7,403 nt of DNA, taken from NCBI GenBank assembly GCA_009773075.1, contig WOUX01000042.1, positions 1 through 7,403 on the forward strand, read 5' to 3'. Every line of letters begins with the position of its first letter. The first letter of the stretch is position 1. The position numbers and the translations under genes are program-made. Source of the stretch: a bacterium. Lineage in GTDB: Bacteria; Desulfobacterota; UBA8473. A model generated the notes under the pieces. The model worked only from the letters and a program-made list of their open reading frames with translations, was not told where the DNA came from and made no database searches. Positions 1-6,499 of the stretch are shown here, in pieces.

Positions 1-663
1 GTTCAAACCCTCTGAGTGGATGCAGATAACCTGGGTCCATGGGTCTTCTATCATATATGGCAGAAAATCCGTTTCTTCTAGATCCAGTTTATTGCCCATA
101 CTCACCCATTTGTTAATCCCTATGTTTTCTTCAAAGAGATGCATAAGATAGCTATTTGCCACACCTCCGCTCTGGGACAGAATTGATATTGGGCCAATCT
201 TTAATTGAGGCAATGGCTGGAAGGGTAAACAAAGCCCTATTTCACTGTTTATTACACCTATACAGTTGGGTCCAATCAATCTCACACCATATTTTCTGGC
301 CTGGCTTAAAATCTCTGCCTCCAGGTCAACATTCTCTCTTTTGAATTCTCTGAACCCGCCGGTAGCTATATAGATAGCCCGGGACCCCTTCTTCCCACAT
401 TGACCAACCAGCTCCGGTACAGTTACCGCAGGGGTAATTATAGCCGCAAAGTCTATCTCATCTTGGATATCCATAACAGAGGGATATATCTTTAACCCAG
501 ATATATTACCCCCTTTTGGCCCAACAGGGAATACCTCACCCTGAAAGTGATGGTCCAGAAGATTCTGAACAATGTTTTTACCCATGTTATCTCTCGATTC
601 AGATACGCCGATTACCGCCAGCTTTCGAGGATAAAAAACAGTTCTCATCACGTCATTCATCAT
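1..663 (-). CDS. ADP-forming acetate/acyl-CoA ligase, alpha (CoA-binding) part, truncated by the window edge
   Basis: The first 221 residues are present and the gene runs off the left edge. The protein resembles the alpha subunit, or N-terminal half, of NDP-forming acyl-CoA synthetases of the succinyl-CoA synthetase superfamily. These interconvert acyl-CoA + ADP + Pi with acid + ATP + CoA in the cytoplasm. Residues 8-140 form a Rossmann-like CoA-binding domain: KLAVIGVSES near 14-23, FPVGPK at 45-50 (many relatives have N where this has G48) and RLIGPNCIGVIN at 128-139. A CoA-ligase domain begins at ILSQSGGVA (161-169), followed by SMGNKLDLEETDF. The catalytic phospho-histidine of the family lies further downstream and is not in the window, so activity cannot be judged. 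ATG at 663 is preferred over the adjacent ATG at 660 because GAGG at 678-675 lies 11 nt upstream. The macro-domain stop is 35 nt upstream, so co-transcription is likely. Whether the gene is alpha-only or an alpha-beta fusion cannot be seen. Confidence 0.9.
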   Translation of the reverse strand, partial: MMNDVMRTVFYPRKLAVIGVSESRDNMGKNIVQNLLDHHFQGEVFPVGPKGGNISGLKIYPSVMDIQDEIDFAAIITPAVTVPELVGQCGKKGSRAIYIATGGFREFKRENVDLEAEILSQARKYGVRLIGPNCIGVINSEIGLCLPFQPLPQLKIGPISILSQSGGVANSYLMHLFEENIGINKWVSMGNKLDLEETDFLPYMIEDPWTQVICIHSEGLN

Positions 664-698
664 TTCGCTACGTTCCTCATTATCTTATTGCCGTATTT

Positions 699-1229
699 TT
701 AAATCATACCTTTCAATGTCTTTTCGTATTCATCGTATGCCTGTCGTCCGAAGAGGACAAAACGGACCAGCGTAATGTTGGTGTTTGCTTTTAGGTAGTC
801 TATGACGGTCTTTAGAGCGATCTTTGCAGCCTCAGCCAGAGGATACCCATAAGCCCCGGTACTGATAGAAGGAAAGGCTATACTCTTCAGCCCCTTTGAT
901 GAAGCGAGTTTCAGGCTTTCCCGATAGGCACTCGCTAAAAGTTCCGCTTCATTTCTTCCTCCGCCCCTGTATATCGGACCTACAGTGTGGATCACATATT
1001 TGGCATTCAGGTTTCCTCCGGTAGTGATCACCGCTTTTCCTGTAGGACATCCCCCAATCTTCCGACATTCTTCCATAATAGAGGGGCCGCCAGCCCTATG
1101 AATTGCACCATCAACACCCCCACCACCTGCCAGTCTGGAATTGGCTGCATTGACAATGCCATCGATCTCTTCTCTAGTTATGTCCCCTTCCACCAGGGAG
1201 ACGGTGGATTTGTTTACCTTAACCTCCAT
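699..1229 (-). CDS. YmdB/MacroD-type macro-domain protein, probable O-acetyl-ADP-ribose deacetylase
   Basis: This 176-residue single-domain protein is about the usual size for the family. It matches the MacroD/YmdB pattern along its whole length: GDIT at 15-18, IVNAAN at 25-30, GGGGVDGAIHRAGGP at 35-49, PTGKAVIT at 62-69, VIHTVGP at 79-85 and FPSISTGAYGYP at 119-130. N30 and D40 correspond to N25 and D35 of E. coli YmdB, the residues tied to catalysis, so an active enzyme is expected. Family members bind ADP-ribose and remove O-acetyl groups from ADP-ribose or ADP-ribose from acidic side chains; which reaction applies here is not decidable. The protein is cytoplasmic, with no signal peptide. 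The start at 1229 is supported by GAGGGG upstream (about 1240-1235). The gene lies 122 nt after SBP gene A and 35 nt before the acyl-CoA ligase. That pairing is suggestive because deacetylation releases acetate, but the link is inference. Confidence 0.93.
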   Translation of the reverse strand: MEVKVNKSTVSLVEGDITREEIDGIVNAANSRLAGGGGVDGAIHRAGGPSIMEECRKIGGCPTGKAVITTGGNLNAKYVIHTVGPIYRGGGRNEAELLASAYRESLKLASSKGLKSIAFPSISTGAYGYPLAEAAKIALKTVIDYLKANTNITLVRFVLFGRQAYDEYEKTLKGMI

Positions 1230-1249
1230 GATACCCCTCTATGTGTCTA

Positions 1250-1287
1250 CCCCGCTAGAATGCCCCGTGTGGAATTACTAACGGGGG
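1250..1287 (-). other. Inverted repeat with two alternative right arms upstream of the macro-domain gene
   Basis: In the A-to-macro gap, ACGGGG (1281-1286) can pair with CCCCGT (1263-1268) across a 12-nt loop. Its CGGGG core can instead pair with a second CCCCG at 1250-1254. In the minus-strand transcript the structure ends about 20 nt before the start codon at 1229. No T-run follows, so it is not a typical intrinsic terminator. A role in processing, mRNA stability or translation is possible but unproven. Confidence 0.35.
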
Positions 1288-1351
1288 TCAAGAATTCAAG
1301 TGAAAAACAAACTCTAGAACCCTCGAACCCTTTGATTCTACTCCTCAACCA
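1288..1351. repeat. Degenerate CTTGAACC-like intergenic microrepeats
   Basis: The spacer contains phrases such as TCAAGAATTCAAG, GAACCCTCGAACCC and CCTCAACCAC, spaced about every 7-9 nt. A related stretch lies at 3838-3876 after SBP gene C. Positions 1317-1354 and 3842-3879 align without gaps at 33 of 38 bases, including the last codon of each gene's 3' end. The stretch could be a low-complexity intergenic repeat family or simply duplicated flank. Confidence 0.45.
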
Positions 1352-2554
1352 CTAATCAGCGATCCGCCACCCTGTTAAGGGGACGTATTTTCCGCCGGTG
1401 GGATCGGCCTTGTATATCTTCCATGAATTACCACCTTTATGGCTTTCCAAACTATAAGAGATAGGACCAGATAGCCCACCGGTATCATACTTCTTTGTGC
1501 TCTCAAGGGCATTTATCAGGGCTTCTTCATCGAGATTTCTGCCAGCCCTTTTCAGACCCTCTACCAGCACAGCGGTGCAGAGCCATGCATGGGTGTATAT
1601 TGTTCCGCGGTAGGGTTTTTCCGTTCCAGGGTGATATTGCAGCGTTATTTTTCTCATGGCTTCGATACCGATTCCCTTGTCATACCAGGGAGAATGAGCG
1701 TGAACAGAGTAGAATTGGTTTGCTGCTTCACCAATTGCGTTCATCTCCTCTCCAAGCATCGCACCCCAACTGCCAAAAACCGGTATATTTAATCCCATCT
1801 TCCTTAAATCCCTGAGCAGAGTGATTGTTGTCGGGGTGATAGTTCCAACATGGAGCACACAATTGGCATTGTACCTCCTGAGACTCATTACTTGAGTGCT
1901 GGCATCAACTGTACCAGGGGCCAACACCTCCTTTGTTACAGGTGTTATATTGTATCTCTTAAGCCTCTCTATTGCAGGTTCACGGTCGATCTTCCCGACC
2001 TCAGTATCAGGATAAACCAGGGCAACCTTGGGTTCCTTCAGTTTGAAGTCTTTGATCATATAATCGACAAGGACATTTACCTGGCCTGGATAGGTATCCA
2101 TGACGCTAAATATATACCTCCTTAAAGGGCTGAAAGCAATCTCAGGCGTTACAATAGACATGGTCGGCAGCTTCTCTTTCTCAATGTGCTTCCACAAGAC
2201 ATTCATGTGGCTACCAGATCCAGGCCCTATCATGGTAAATACCCTGTCTTTGTAAACCAGCTTCTTAAAAGCAGCAATGGCAGGTGGAATCGAATAACGG
2301 TCGTCTTCTACAATTAAATTCAACTGCCTTCCATTGACACCACCAGTATCATTAATATACTTGGTATATGTCCTTATCGCCTCAGCCAGGTGGACGCCAA
2401 GACTTGCTGCGGGACCCGTTATAGGAAGAATCGCCCCCACTTTTATCGACTTATCTGTTACGCCTCTTACCTCTGATGCCCTTAAGTTTTTGCATACTAA
2501 GAAAAAAAGGGTTGTCATAAAGATAAAAATAACAAATAAGCTCTTTATTTTCAT
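1352..2554 (-). CDS. LivK-type ABC transporter substrate-binding protein (SBP A)
   Basis: This 400-residue protein has a secretory signal: basic start MKIK, hydrophobic core about 6-21, probable signal peptidase I cut after A26 (LRA). C21 is not in a good lipobox (V at -1), so a soluble periplasmic protein is more likely than a lipoprotein. The mature part begins EVRGVTDKSIKVG and shows the type I periplasmic-binding fold of Peripla_BP_6/LivK proteins: ILPITGPAASLG, YINDTGGVNGR, VEDDRYSIPPAIAAFKKLV and GPGSGSHMNVLW. Proteins of this fold bind branched-chain amino acids, amides, short acids or aromatic acids; the ligand cannot be read from sequence. The start has a strong AAAGGAG site 7 nt upstream. 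The mature protein aligns without gaps (373 residues) to that of gene C at roughly three-quarters identity by eye, but its signal peptide is unrelated to those of B and C. No permease or ATPase gene is nearby. Confidence 0.92.
   Translation of the reverse strand: MKIKSLFVIFIFMTTLFFLVCKNLRASEVRGVTDKSIKVGAILPITGPAASLGVHLAEAIRTYTKYINDTGGVNGRQLNLIVEDDRYSIPPAIAAFKKLVYKDRVFTMIGPGSGSHMNVLWKHIEKEKLPTMSIVTPEIAFSPLRRYIFSVMDTYPGQVNVLVDYMIKDFKLKEPKVALVYPDTEVGKIDREPAIERLKRYNITPVTKEVLAPGTVDASTQVMSLRRYNANCVLHVGTITPTTITLLRDLRKMGLNIPVFGSWGAMLGEEMNAIGEAANQFYSVHAHSPWYDKGIGIEAMRKITLQYHPGTEKPYRGTIYTHAWLCTAVLVEGLKRAGRNLDEEALINALESTKKYDTGGLSGPISYSLESHKGGNSWKIYKADPTGGKYVPLTGWRIAD
1430..1480 (-). repeat. 51-bp perfect repeat in SBP A (partner 3955-4005 in SBP C)
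   Basis: The DNA encoding the GGLSGPISYSLESHKGG region is identical in A and C over 51 bp, including synonymous positions. It is one of several blocks that show recent common ancestry or gene conversion. Confidence 0.85.
2279..2319 (-). repeat. 41-bp perfect repeat in SBP A (partner 4804-4844 in SBP C)
   Basis: This block encodes the VEDDRYSIPPA region. It is identical in DNA between A and C over 41 bp, while the equivalent part of B differs. Confidence 0.85.
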
Positions 2555-2561
2555 AACCTCA

Positions 2562-2568
2562 CTCCTTT
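2562..2568 (-). promoter_or_regulatory. Ribosome binding site of SBP A
   Basis: The minus strand reads AAAGGAG, 7 nt before the ATG at 2554. It is unlike the leader shared by B and C and is the best Shine-Dalgarno site of the three SBP genes. Confidence 0.7.
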
Positions 2569-2604
2569 CTGAATTGCTAATTTTAAGATTCCTGTAGTGA
2601 AGGG

Positions 2605-3798
2605 TTACTCCTTTGCCTTCCTCCAGTCTGTAACTGGGATGAAGCTAAGGTTTTCCACATCAACCTTGTATATCCTGCTGCTATTCGTTGTTTTGTGATC
2701 ATCTGGGCCGAGATTGATAACTCCACATATACCCTGTGTATCAAAGTTTTTTATCTTTTCCCATCCTTCTACCAGGGTTTCACTATTCAAATTTTTACCT
2801 GCATTCTTCAATCCTTCACATAGTATCATTGAACACAACCAGCCCTGTGTATAGTTTTCGTCTCGATACCCTGCACCTGGGTTGTATTTTTTGTCTATCT
2901 CCCTTAGTTGAGCCATTGCAGGACTGTCATCAGTAGAAGTCCCAAAGCTGTTTATACCCCACAGACCTTTGGCTGCACCCCTTGCTAGTTCTACGGTTTT
3001 TCTGACAAACCCGTACTGCATAGCTATAATCTGACTCTTAAGGTTAAACTTTTTCGCATCTCTTAGTACCGCTGCAGTATTGGCTATATAGCCATGAATA
3101 ATAACATAATCAGGGTTGGCTCTCTTTAACAGGAGCACCTGTGAAGACATATCTAGGCCCGCTATAGGTATGACTATTTCAGTGAGTGGAGCATTGTGTT
3201 TTTTTGTTAATTCCCTGACCATCTGTAAGACCGGCCTGCTCGATGCGGATTCCATGTAAAGAAGCGCTATCTTGGGGCGGTTTACTTTGAGATCATTCCA
3301 CATATAGTCAAATATTATCTTTATCTGGTCTTCGTAGAAGGGAAGGGTAGTAAAGACATACCTTCTGGCTGGAATGAAATATGCAGAATTGTTTGTTCCG
3401 GTAATTATGGGGATCTTTTCTTTCTCAACTAGGGGAATGATAGCATGTGTTTGTCCGGCTCCGGATGCCGCCCATGAAAATGCAAATATCTTGTCTCTAT
3501 AGACGAGTTTTTTGAAAGCGGCCAATGCTAACGGGATAGAGAACCTGTCATCCTCGATAATGAATTTGATCTTTCTGCCATGTATCCCTCCCCGGTCATT
3601 TATAAATTGTATATAGGTTCGCCACCCTGGAATTACACCCTGGTAAACATCTGCACCAGGACCGGTTACGTCTGCCATGGCGCCTATCTTTATCTCTTTA
3701 TCTGTTACACCTCGCACTTCTGCGTTAACAGTATGAACACAGAACAAAACCAAAGATACAACCAAAGTAACAACCAGTACAAAAACAGCTTTTCTCAT
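2605..3798 (-). CDS. LivK-type substrate-binding protein with diverged body (SBP B)
   Basis: This 397-residue secreted protein has start MRKAVFVLVVTLVVSLVLF and a signal peptidase I site after VNA (residue 26). A longer reading from a TTG at 3873 would add 25 residues, but those translate the spacer, and ATG 3798 aligns exactly with the start of gene C. The mature part opens EVRGVTDKEIKIG like C, then diverges: ADVTGPGADVYQG, YIQFINDRGGIHGR, IEDDRFSIPLALAAFKKLV and FSWAASGAGQTHAI. It remains a type I periplasmic-binding protein of the LivK class. The region equivalent to MIGPGS of A and C is replaced by AFSWAASGAG, suggesting a different ligand. Identity to A or C in the body looks like about one third. 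Its 5' DNA is almost the same as that of C. The ribosome site is a poor GGGGGG where C has GGAGGG. It sits 78 nt after C and 50 nt before A. Confidence 0.92.
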   Translation of the reverse strand: MRKAVFVLVVTLVVSLVLFCVHTVNAEVRGVTDKEIKIGAMADVTGPGADVYQGVIPGWRTYIQFINDRGGIHGRKIKFIIEDDRFSIPLALAAFKKLVYRDKIFAFSWAASGAGQTHAIIPLVEKEKIPIITGTNNSAYFIPARRYVFTTLPFYEDQIKIIFDYMWNDLKVNRPKIALLYMESASSRPVLQMVRELTKKHNAPLTEIVIPIAGLDMSSQVLLLKRANPDYVIIHGYIANTAAVLRDAKKFNLKSQIIAMQYGFVRKTVELARGAAKGLWGINSFGTSTDDSPAMAQLREIDKKYNPGAGYRDENYTQGWLCSMILCEGLKNAGKNLNSETLVEGWEKIKNFDTQGICGVINLGPDDHKTTNSSRIYKVDVENLSFIPVTDWRKAKE

Positions 3799-3840
3799 AG
3801 TTTTTCCCCCCACAGAAAACAAAATGATTTCTATTAACCT
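3682..3840 (-). repeat. 5' module of SBP B: leader, signal peptide and first mature codons shared with SBP C
   Basis: These 159 nt are near-identical to 4960-5117. Positions 3682-3736 match 4960-5014 perfectly over 55 bp. The similarity then continues with scattered mismatches and one small indel through the signal peptide, ribosome site and 5' untranslated leader, ending after the shared ATTAACCT. Downstream of the module the two genes diverge abruptly. Confidence 0.85.
3806..3811 (-). promoter_or_regulatory. Weak ribosome binding site of SBP B
   Basis: The minus strand reads GGGGGG, 7 nt before ATG 3798, at the same place where gene C has GGAGGG. It supports the ATG at 3798 and suggests weaker initiation than for C. 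Confidence 0.5.
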
Positions 3841-3876
3841 TGAACCCTCGAATCCCTTGACCCTATTCCTCAACCA

Positions 3877-5076
3877 CTAATCAGCCTTCCTCCAGCCTGT
3901 TATAGCGACATATCTTCCGCTGGTTGGGTCAGCCCTGTACATCTGGGATGAGTCACCACCTTTATGGCTTTCCAAACTATAAGAGATAGGACCAGATAGC
4001 CCACCAGTATCATAATTCTTAATACCCTCAAGAGCACTTATTAGAGCCTTTTCATTGAGGCTCTTCCCAGCCCTTTTCAAACCCTCTACTAGCACAGTGT
4101 TGCAAACCCATAGATTGGTGTATATGGTGCCACGGTAGGGTTTTTCCGTCCCTGGGTGATATTTCAGTGTGATTTTTCTCATCTTTTCCATACCCGGTCC
4201 CTTACCGTACCAGGGGGATGTAGGATGAACAGAGTAGAATTGGTTTGCTGCCTCACCAATTGCGTTTATTTCCTCTCCAAGCATCGCAGACCAACTGCCA
4301 AAAACAGGTACCTTTAATCCCATCTTCCTTAACTCCTTGAGCAGAACAATAGTTGTCGGGGTAATAGAGCCGGCATGGACTATGACATTTGCTTTGTACC
4401 TTTTTATACTCATTACCTGGGTGGCGGCATCAATAGCGCCAGGAGCAAGTACCTCCTTTGTCACAGGTGTTATATTGTATTTGCTAAGCCTATCTACTGT
4501 AGATGCAAGCTCCATCTTTCCGTTATCAGTATCAGGATAAACCAGAGCAACCTTTGGTTCCTTCAGGTTAAAGTCTTTTATCATATAATCGACAAGAACC
4601 TTCGTATGACCTGAATAGGTGTCCATAATACTAAATACATACATCTTAAAAGGGTTAAAAAGAATCTCAGGAGTTGCAACAGACATGGTAGGCAACTTCT
4701 CTTTCTCGATATTCTTCCATAAAACATTAACGAGGCTGGCAGAACCTGGTCCTATCATGACAAAAACCTTGTCTCTGTAAACTATCTTCTTAAAGGCGGC
4801 AAGGGCAGGTGGAATCGAATAACGGTCGTCTTCTACAATTAAATCCAACCGTCTTCCATTGACACCACCACTATCGTTAATATAGTTGACATAGGTTCTT
4901 GTTGCGTCAATCCAGAGAACGCCAAGACTCCCTGCAGGACCAGTTATAGGAGCAATTGTGCCTATCTTTATCTCTTTATCTGTTACACCTCGCACTTCTG
5001 CGTTAACAGTATGAGCACAGAATGAAATCAAAGATACAACCAGAGTCACAACCAGTACTAAAACAGCTTTTTTCAT
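3877..5076 (-). CDS. LivK-type ABC transporter substrate-binding protein (SBP C)
   Basis: This is a 399-residue secreted protein. The signal peptide is MKKAVLVLVVTLVVSLISF... with a clean signal peptidase I site after VNA (residue 26). The mature protein starts EVRGVTDKEIKIG and carries the LivK/Peripla_BP_6 features: IAPITGPAGSLG, YINDSGGVNGR, VEDDRYSIPPALAAFKKIV and MIGPGSASLVNVLW. The C-terminal region includes YHPGTEKPYRGTIYT and GGLSGPISYSLESHKGG, both also in A. The expected role is capture of a small amino-acid-like or acid solute in the periplasm for a partner ABC permease, which is not encoded here. The start is supported by GGAGGG at 5090-5085 and by alignment with B. It is the common relative of the cluster: body like A, 5' end like B. 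It follows the HD gene by 107 nt; I see no convincing sigma-70 promoter in that gap, so read-through from upstream is plausible. Confidence 0.93.
   Translation of the reverse strand: MKKAVLVLVVTLVVSLISFCAHTVNAEVRGVTDKEIKIGTIAPITGPAGSLGVLWIDATRTYVNYINDSGGVNGRRLDLIVEDDRYSIPPALAAFKKIVYRDKVFVMIGPGSASLVNVLWKNIEKEKLPTMSVATPEILFNPFKMYVFSIMDTYSGHTKVLVDYMIKDFNLKEPKVALVYPDTDNGKMELASTVDRLSKYNITPVTKEVLAPGAIDAATQVMSIKRYKANVIVHAGSITPTTIVLLKELRKMGLKVPVFGSWSAMLGEEINAIGEAANQFYSVHPTSPWYGKGPGMEKMRKITLKYHPGTEKPYRGTIYTNLWVCNTVLVEGLKRAGKSLNEKALISALEGIKNYDTGGLSGPISYSLESHKGGDSSQMYRADPTSGRYVAITGWRKAD
3955..4005 (-). repeat. 51-bp perfect repeat in SBP C (partner 1430-1480 in SBP A)
   Basis: This is the partner copy of the block in gene A. 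It lies near the 3' end of C, and similarity continues past the stop codon into the shared flank. Confidence 0.85.
4804..4844 (-). repeat. 41-bp perfect repeat in SBP C (partner 2279-2319 in SBP A)
   Basis: This is the partner of the block in gene A, located about 230 nt inside the start of C. Confidence 0.85.
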
Positions 5077-5117
5077 AGTTTTTTCCCTCCAGGAAACAAA
5101 ATGATTTCTATTAACCT
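4960..5117 (-). repeat. 5' module of SBP C, near-identical to that of SBP B
   Basis: This is the partner copy of 3682-3840. It covers the leader, the GGAGGG ribosome site (5090-5085), the signal peptide and the codons for the first mature residues. Positions 4960-5014 are the perfect 55-bp core. Confidence 0.85.
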
Positions 5118-5183
5118 CTTTTTACCCAGATAGCATTTACTCCTTAACCAAAACACTTATCACCCCCTTTAGCCTCTGTTTTT

Positions 5184-6374
5184 TTAATCGAAATCAGCGT
5201 ATATCTCCCCGATATTTAGACTTCCAACACTGGACCGCTGTTTCTGGTATTTCCCCCTTAAGGAATTTGTGGCATCATCCATGTCTGGACTTTTAATCCC
5301 GTTTTTCATGGCCGAATACGCCTCTATGAATGCTGCCAGGTCATCTGCTACTTTTATCAACTCTCCATCCCTTGGGTTGAATTCATCTTTGTTAAATCGA
5401 GCACTGATATCAGTGCTGGTTACCTTTTCTGTCTTATTGTTGATTTTGACGATACTGGTGAATTCATCTGCGGTAAACATTCTGATTTCATCATGCCATT
5501 CTGACGGGATCATACTGTATACCTCTTTCATCTGTTCCATTTCATATTGTTTTATTAGACGGCTTAGACCCTTAACAGACCTCTTTACCGGAGAGATTAT
5601 GTCCCGGGTGAGGACTTCAGGCAGATCGTGAAATAATCCAGTGAAGTAGTTGTTTATGCATCTTCTCTTGCAGCCCTTTATTTCAATGGTAAACAAGTAC
5701 GACAGTATGGCAACTATTAACATGTGTCCCAGGACAGAGGTCTTCGGTGTCCTGTATACATGACCCCATCTTATCTGAAACCTCAGTTGTCCACAGAGGT
5801 CTACGAAGTTTCTGAGTTTGTCATACATTACCAATTGTACCATGCCCTTCAGACCATAGTTTTTTTCTTGTTCCATCTGCAAGTTTTTCTTTATGTCATC
5901 TATCTCATAGCCTTTGGGATTTGCATGCTCTATGATATTGAATTCCCATTTTGTAGCATAAAAATGGGCAGCATTGAGGATTTTTCTGTTGATGTTGTCG
6001 GTTCTGTCAGGTGAAAAGTAACCCTTAAATTTTTTGCAAAATTCTTCACCCAAGGGTGAGATAATGGATTCTAATTCTTTAAATACCCACTGATTTAATT
6101 CTCTATAACTTGCCTGATCTTGTTTAATCTTACGAAATATCTGTGGTTTTAGATCTGTGACAACTAGGCGTTGTAGAAACTCGAAAAGGCCCCCTTCGAT
6201 GATCTCTATCCAGTCGAACTTATCATTACTCTCTTCAAATTTACCAAGTAAGTAGGCGATTGTCATTTTATGGGCTTGTTTATCCAATTCTGTCAGTTCT
6301 ACCGGCCGTATCTTATCATTCCATCTCTGCATATTTGCAGCATCCAGAAACCTCAAGAGTAATGCTTTCCTCAT
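5184..6374 (-). CDS. YfbR-like HD-domain phosphohydrolase with a second, degenerate HD-like module
   Basis: This is a 396-residue cytoplasmic protein starting MRKALLLRFLDAANMQRW. ATG 6374 is preferred because GAAGG lies 7 nt upstream; an in-frame TTG at 6395 would add seven residues. The C-terminal half (about 195-360) matches the E. coli YfbR 5'-deoxynucleotidase pattern: R202-W203, then H217 fourteen residues after the Trp as in YfbR (W19, H33), then H249-D250-L-P-E253-V-L-T-R-D258 against YfbR HDASEVLTGD, and D344 or D345 in KVADDLAAF as the last metal ligand. All expected metal and substrate residues are present, so 5'-nucleotidase or related phosphohydrolase activity is plausible. Residues 9-83 look like a decayed copy, with RW at 17-18, H35, and GLFEFLQRLVVTDL where the active copy has GLFHDLPEVLTRDI. 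The protein is about twice the length of YfbR (199 residues). The substrate is unknown. It is probably the first gene of the minus-strand unit. Confidence 0.85.
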   Translation of the reverse strand: MRKALLLRFLDAANMQRWNDKIRPVELTELDKQAHKMTIAYLLGKFEESNDKFDWIEIIEGGLFEFLQRLVVTDLKPQIFRKIKQDQASYRELNQWVFKELESIISPLGEEFCKKFKGYFSPDRTDNINRKILNAAHFYATKWEFNIIEHANPKGYEIDDIKKNLQMEQEKNYGLKGMVQLVMYDKLRNFVDLCGQLRFQIRWGHVYRTPKTSVLGHMLIVAILSYLFTIEIKGCKRRCINNYFTGLFHDLPEVLTRDIISPVKRSVKGLSRLIKQYEMEQMKEVYSMIPSEWHDEIRMFTADEFTSIVKINNKTEKVTSTDISARFNKDEFNPRDGELIKVADDLAAFIEAYSAMKNGIKSPDMDDATNSLRGKYQKQRSSVGSLNIGEIYADFD

Positions 6375-6381
6375 AATTAAA

Positions 6382-6386
6382 CCTTC
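6382..6386 (-). promoter_or_regulatory. Ribosome binding site deciding the HD gene start
   Basis: The minus strand reads GAAGG, 7 nt before ATG 6374. No comparable site stands at good spacing before the TTG at 6395. Confidence 0.55.
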
Positions 6387-6427
6387 ATGCCTCAAGCTGT
6401 ATTAATTTGTGACTTTCGTTCAACAAA

Positions 6428-6457
6428 ATTTTAACATACCTAGCCAGAAAAAGGCAA
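6428..6457 (-). promoter_or_regulatory. Candidate sigma-70 promoter for the HD gene and minus-strand unit
   Basis: On the minus strand, TTGCCT (6457-6452, four of six consensus bases) is followed after 18 nt by TAAAAT (6433-6428, five of six). Transcription would begin about 6421, giving a leader of roughly 47 nt before ATG 6374. Confidence 0.45.
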
Positions 6458-6481
6458 GAGATTAAAGTGTACCGAGAAAAT

Positions 6482-6499
6482 CCCTTGACAATACAAGGG
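6482..6499. promoter_or_regulatory. Palindrome CCCTTG-N6-CAAGGG between divergent genes, candidate operator
   Basis: CCCTTG (6482-6487) and CAAGGG (6494-6499) form a perfect 6+6 inverted repeat with a 6-nt spacer. It overlaps the -35 element of the plus-strand promoter candidate and lies about 25 bp upstream of the minus-strand -35. This placement fits a dimeric repressor site, though the regulator is unknown. Confidence 0.4.

Noticed and set aside
3799..3873. N-terminal extension of SBP B from a TTG at 3873
   Set aside because: The added 25 residues translate the leader and intergenic microrepeats. ATG 3798 aligns exactly with the start of SBP C and begins a proper signal peptide.
5115..5150. 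Leader peptide of four codons between the HD gene and SBP C
   Set aside because: The AAGGAG lies only 3 nt from the ATG and the frame is trivial; chance is the simpler explanation.
6375..6395. Upstream TTG start of the HD protein
   Set aside because: ATG 6374 has GAAGG at 7-nt spacing and starts where the YfbR-like similarity begins; the seven extra residues have no support.
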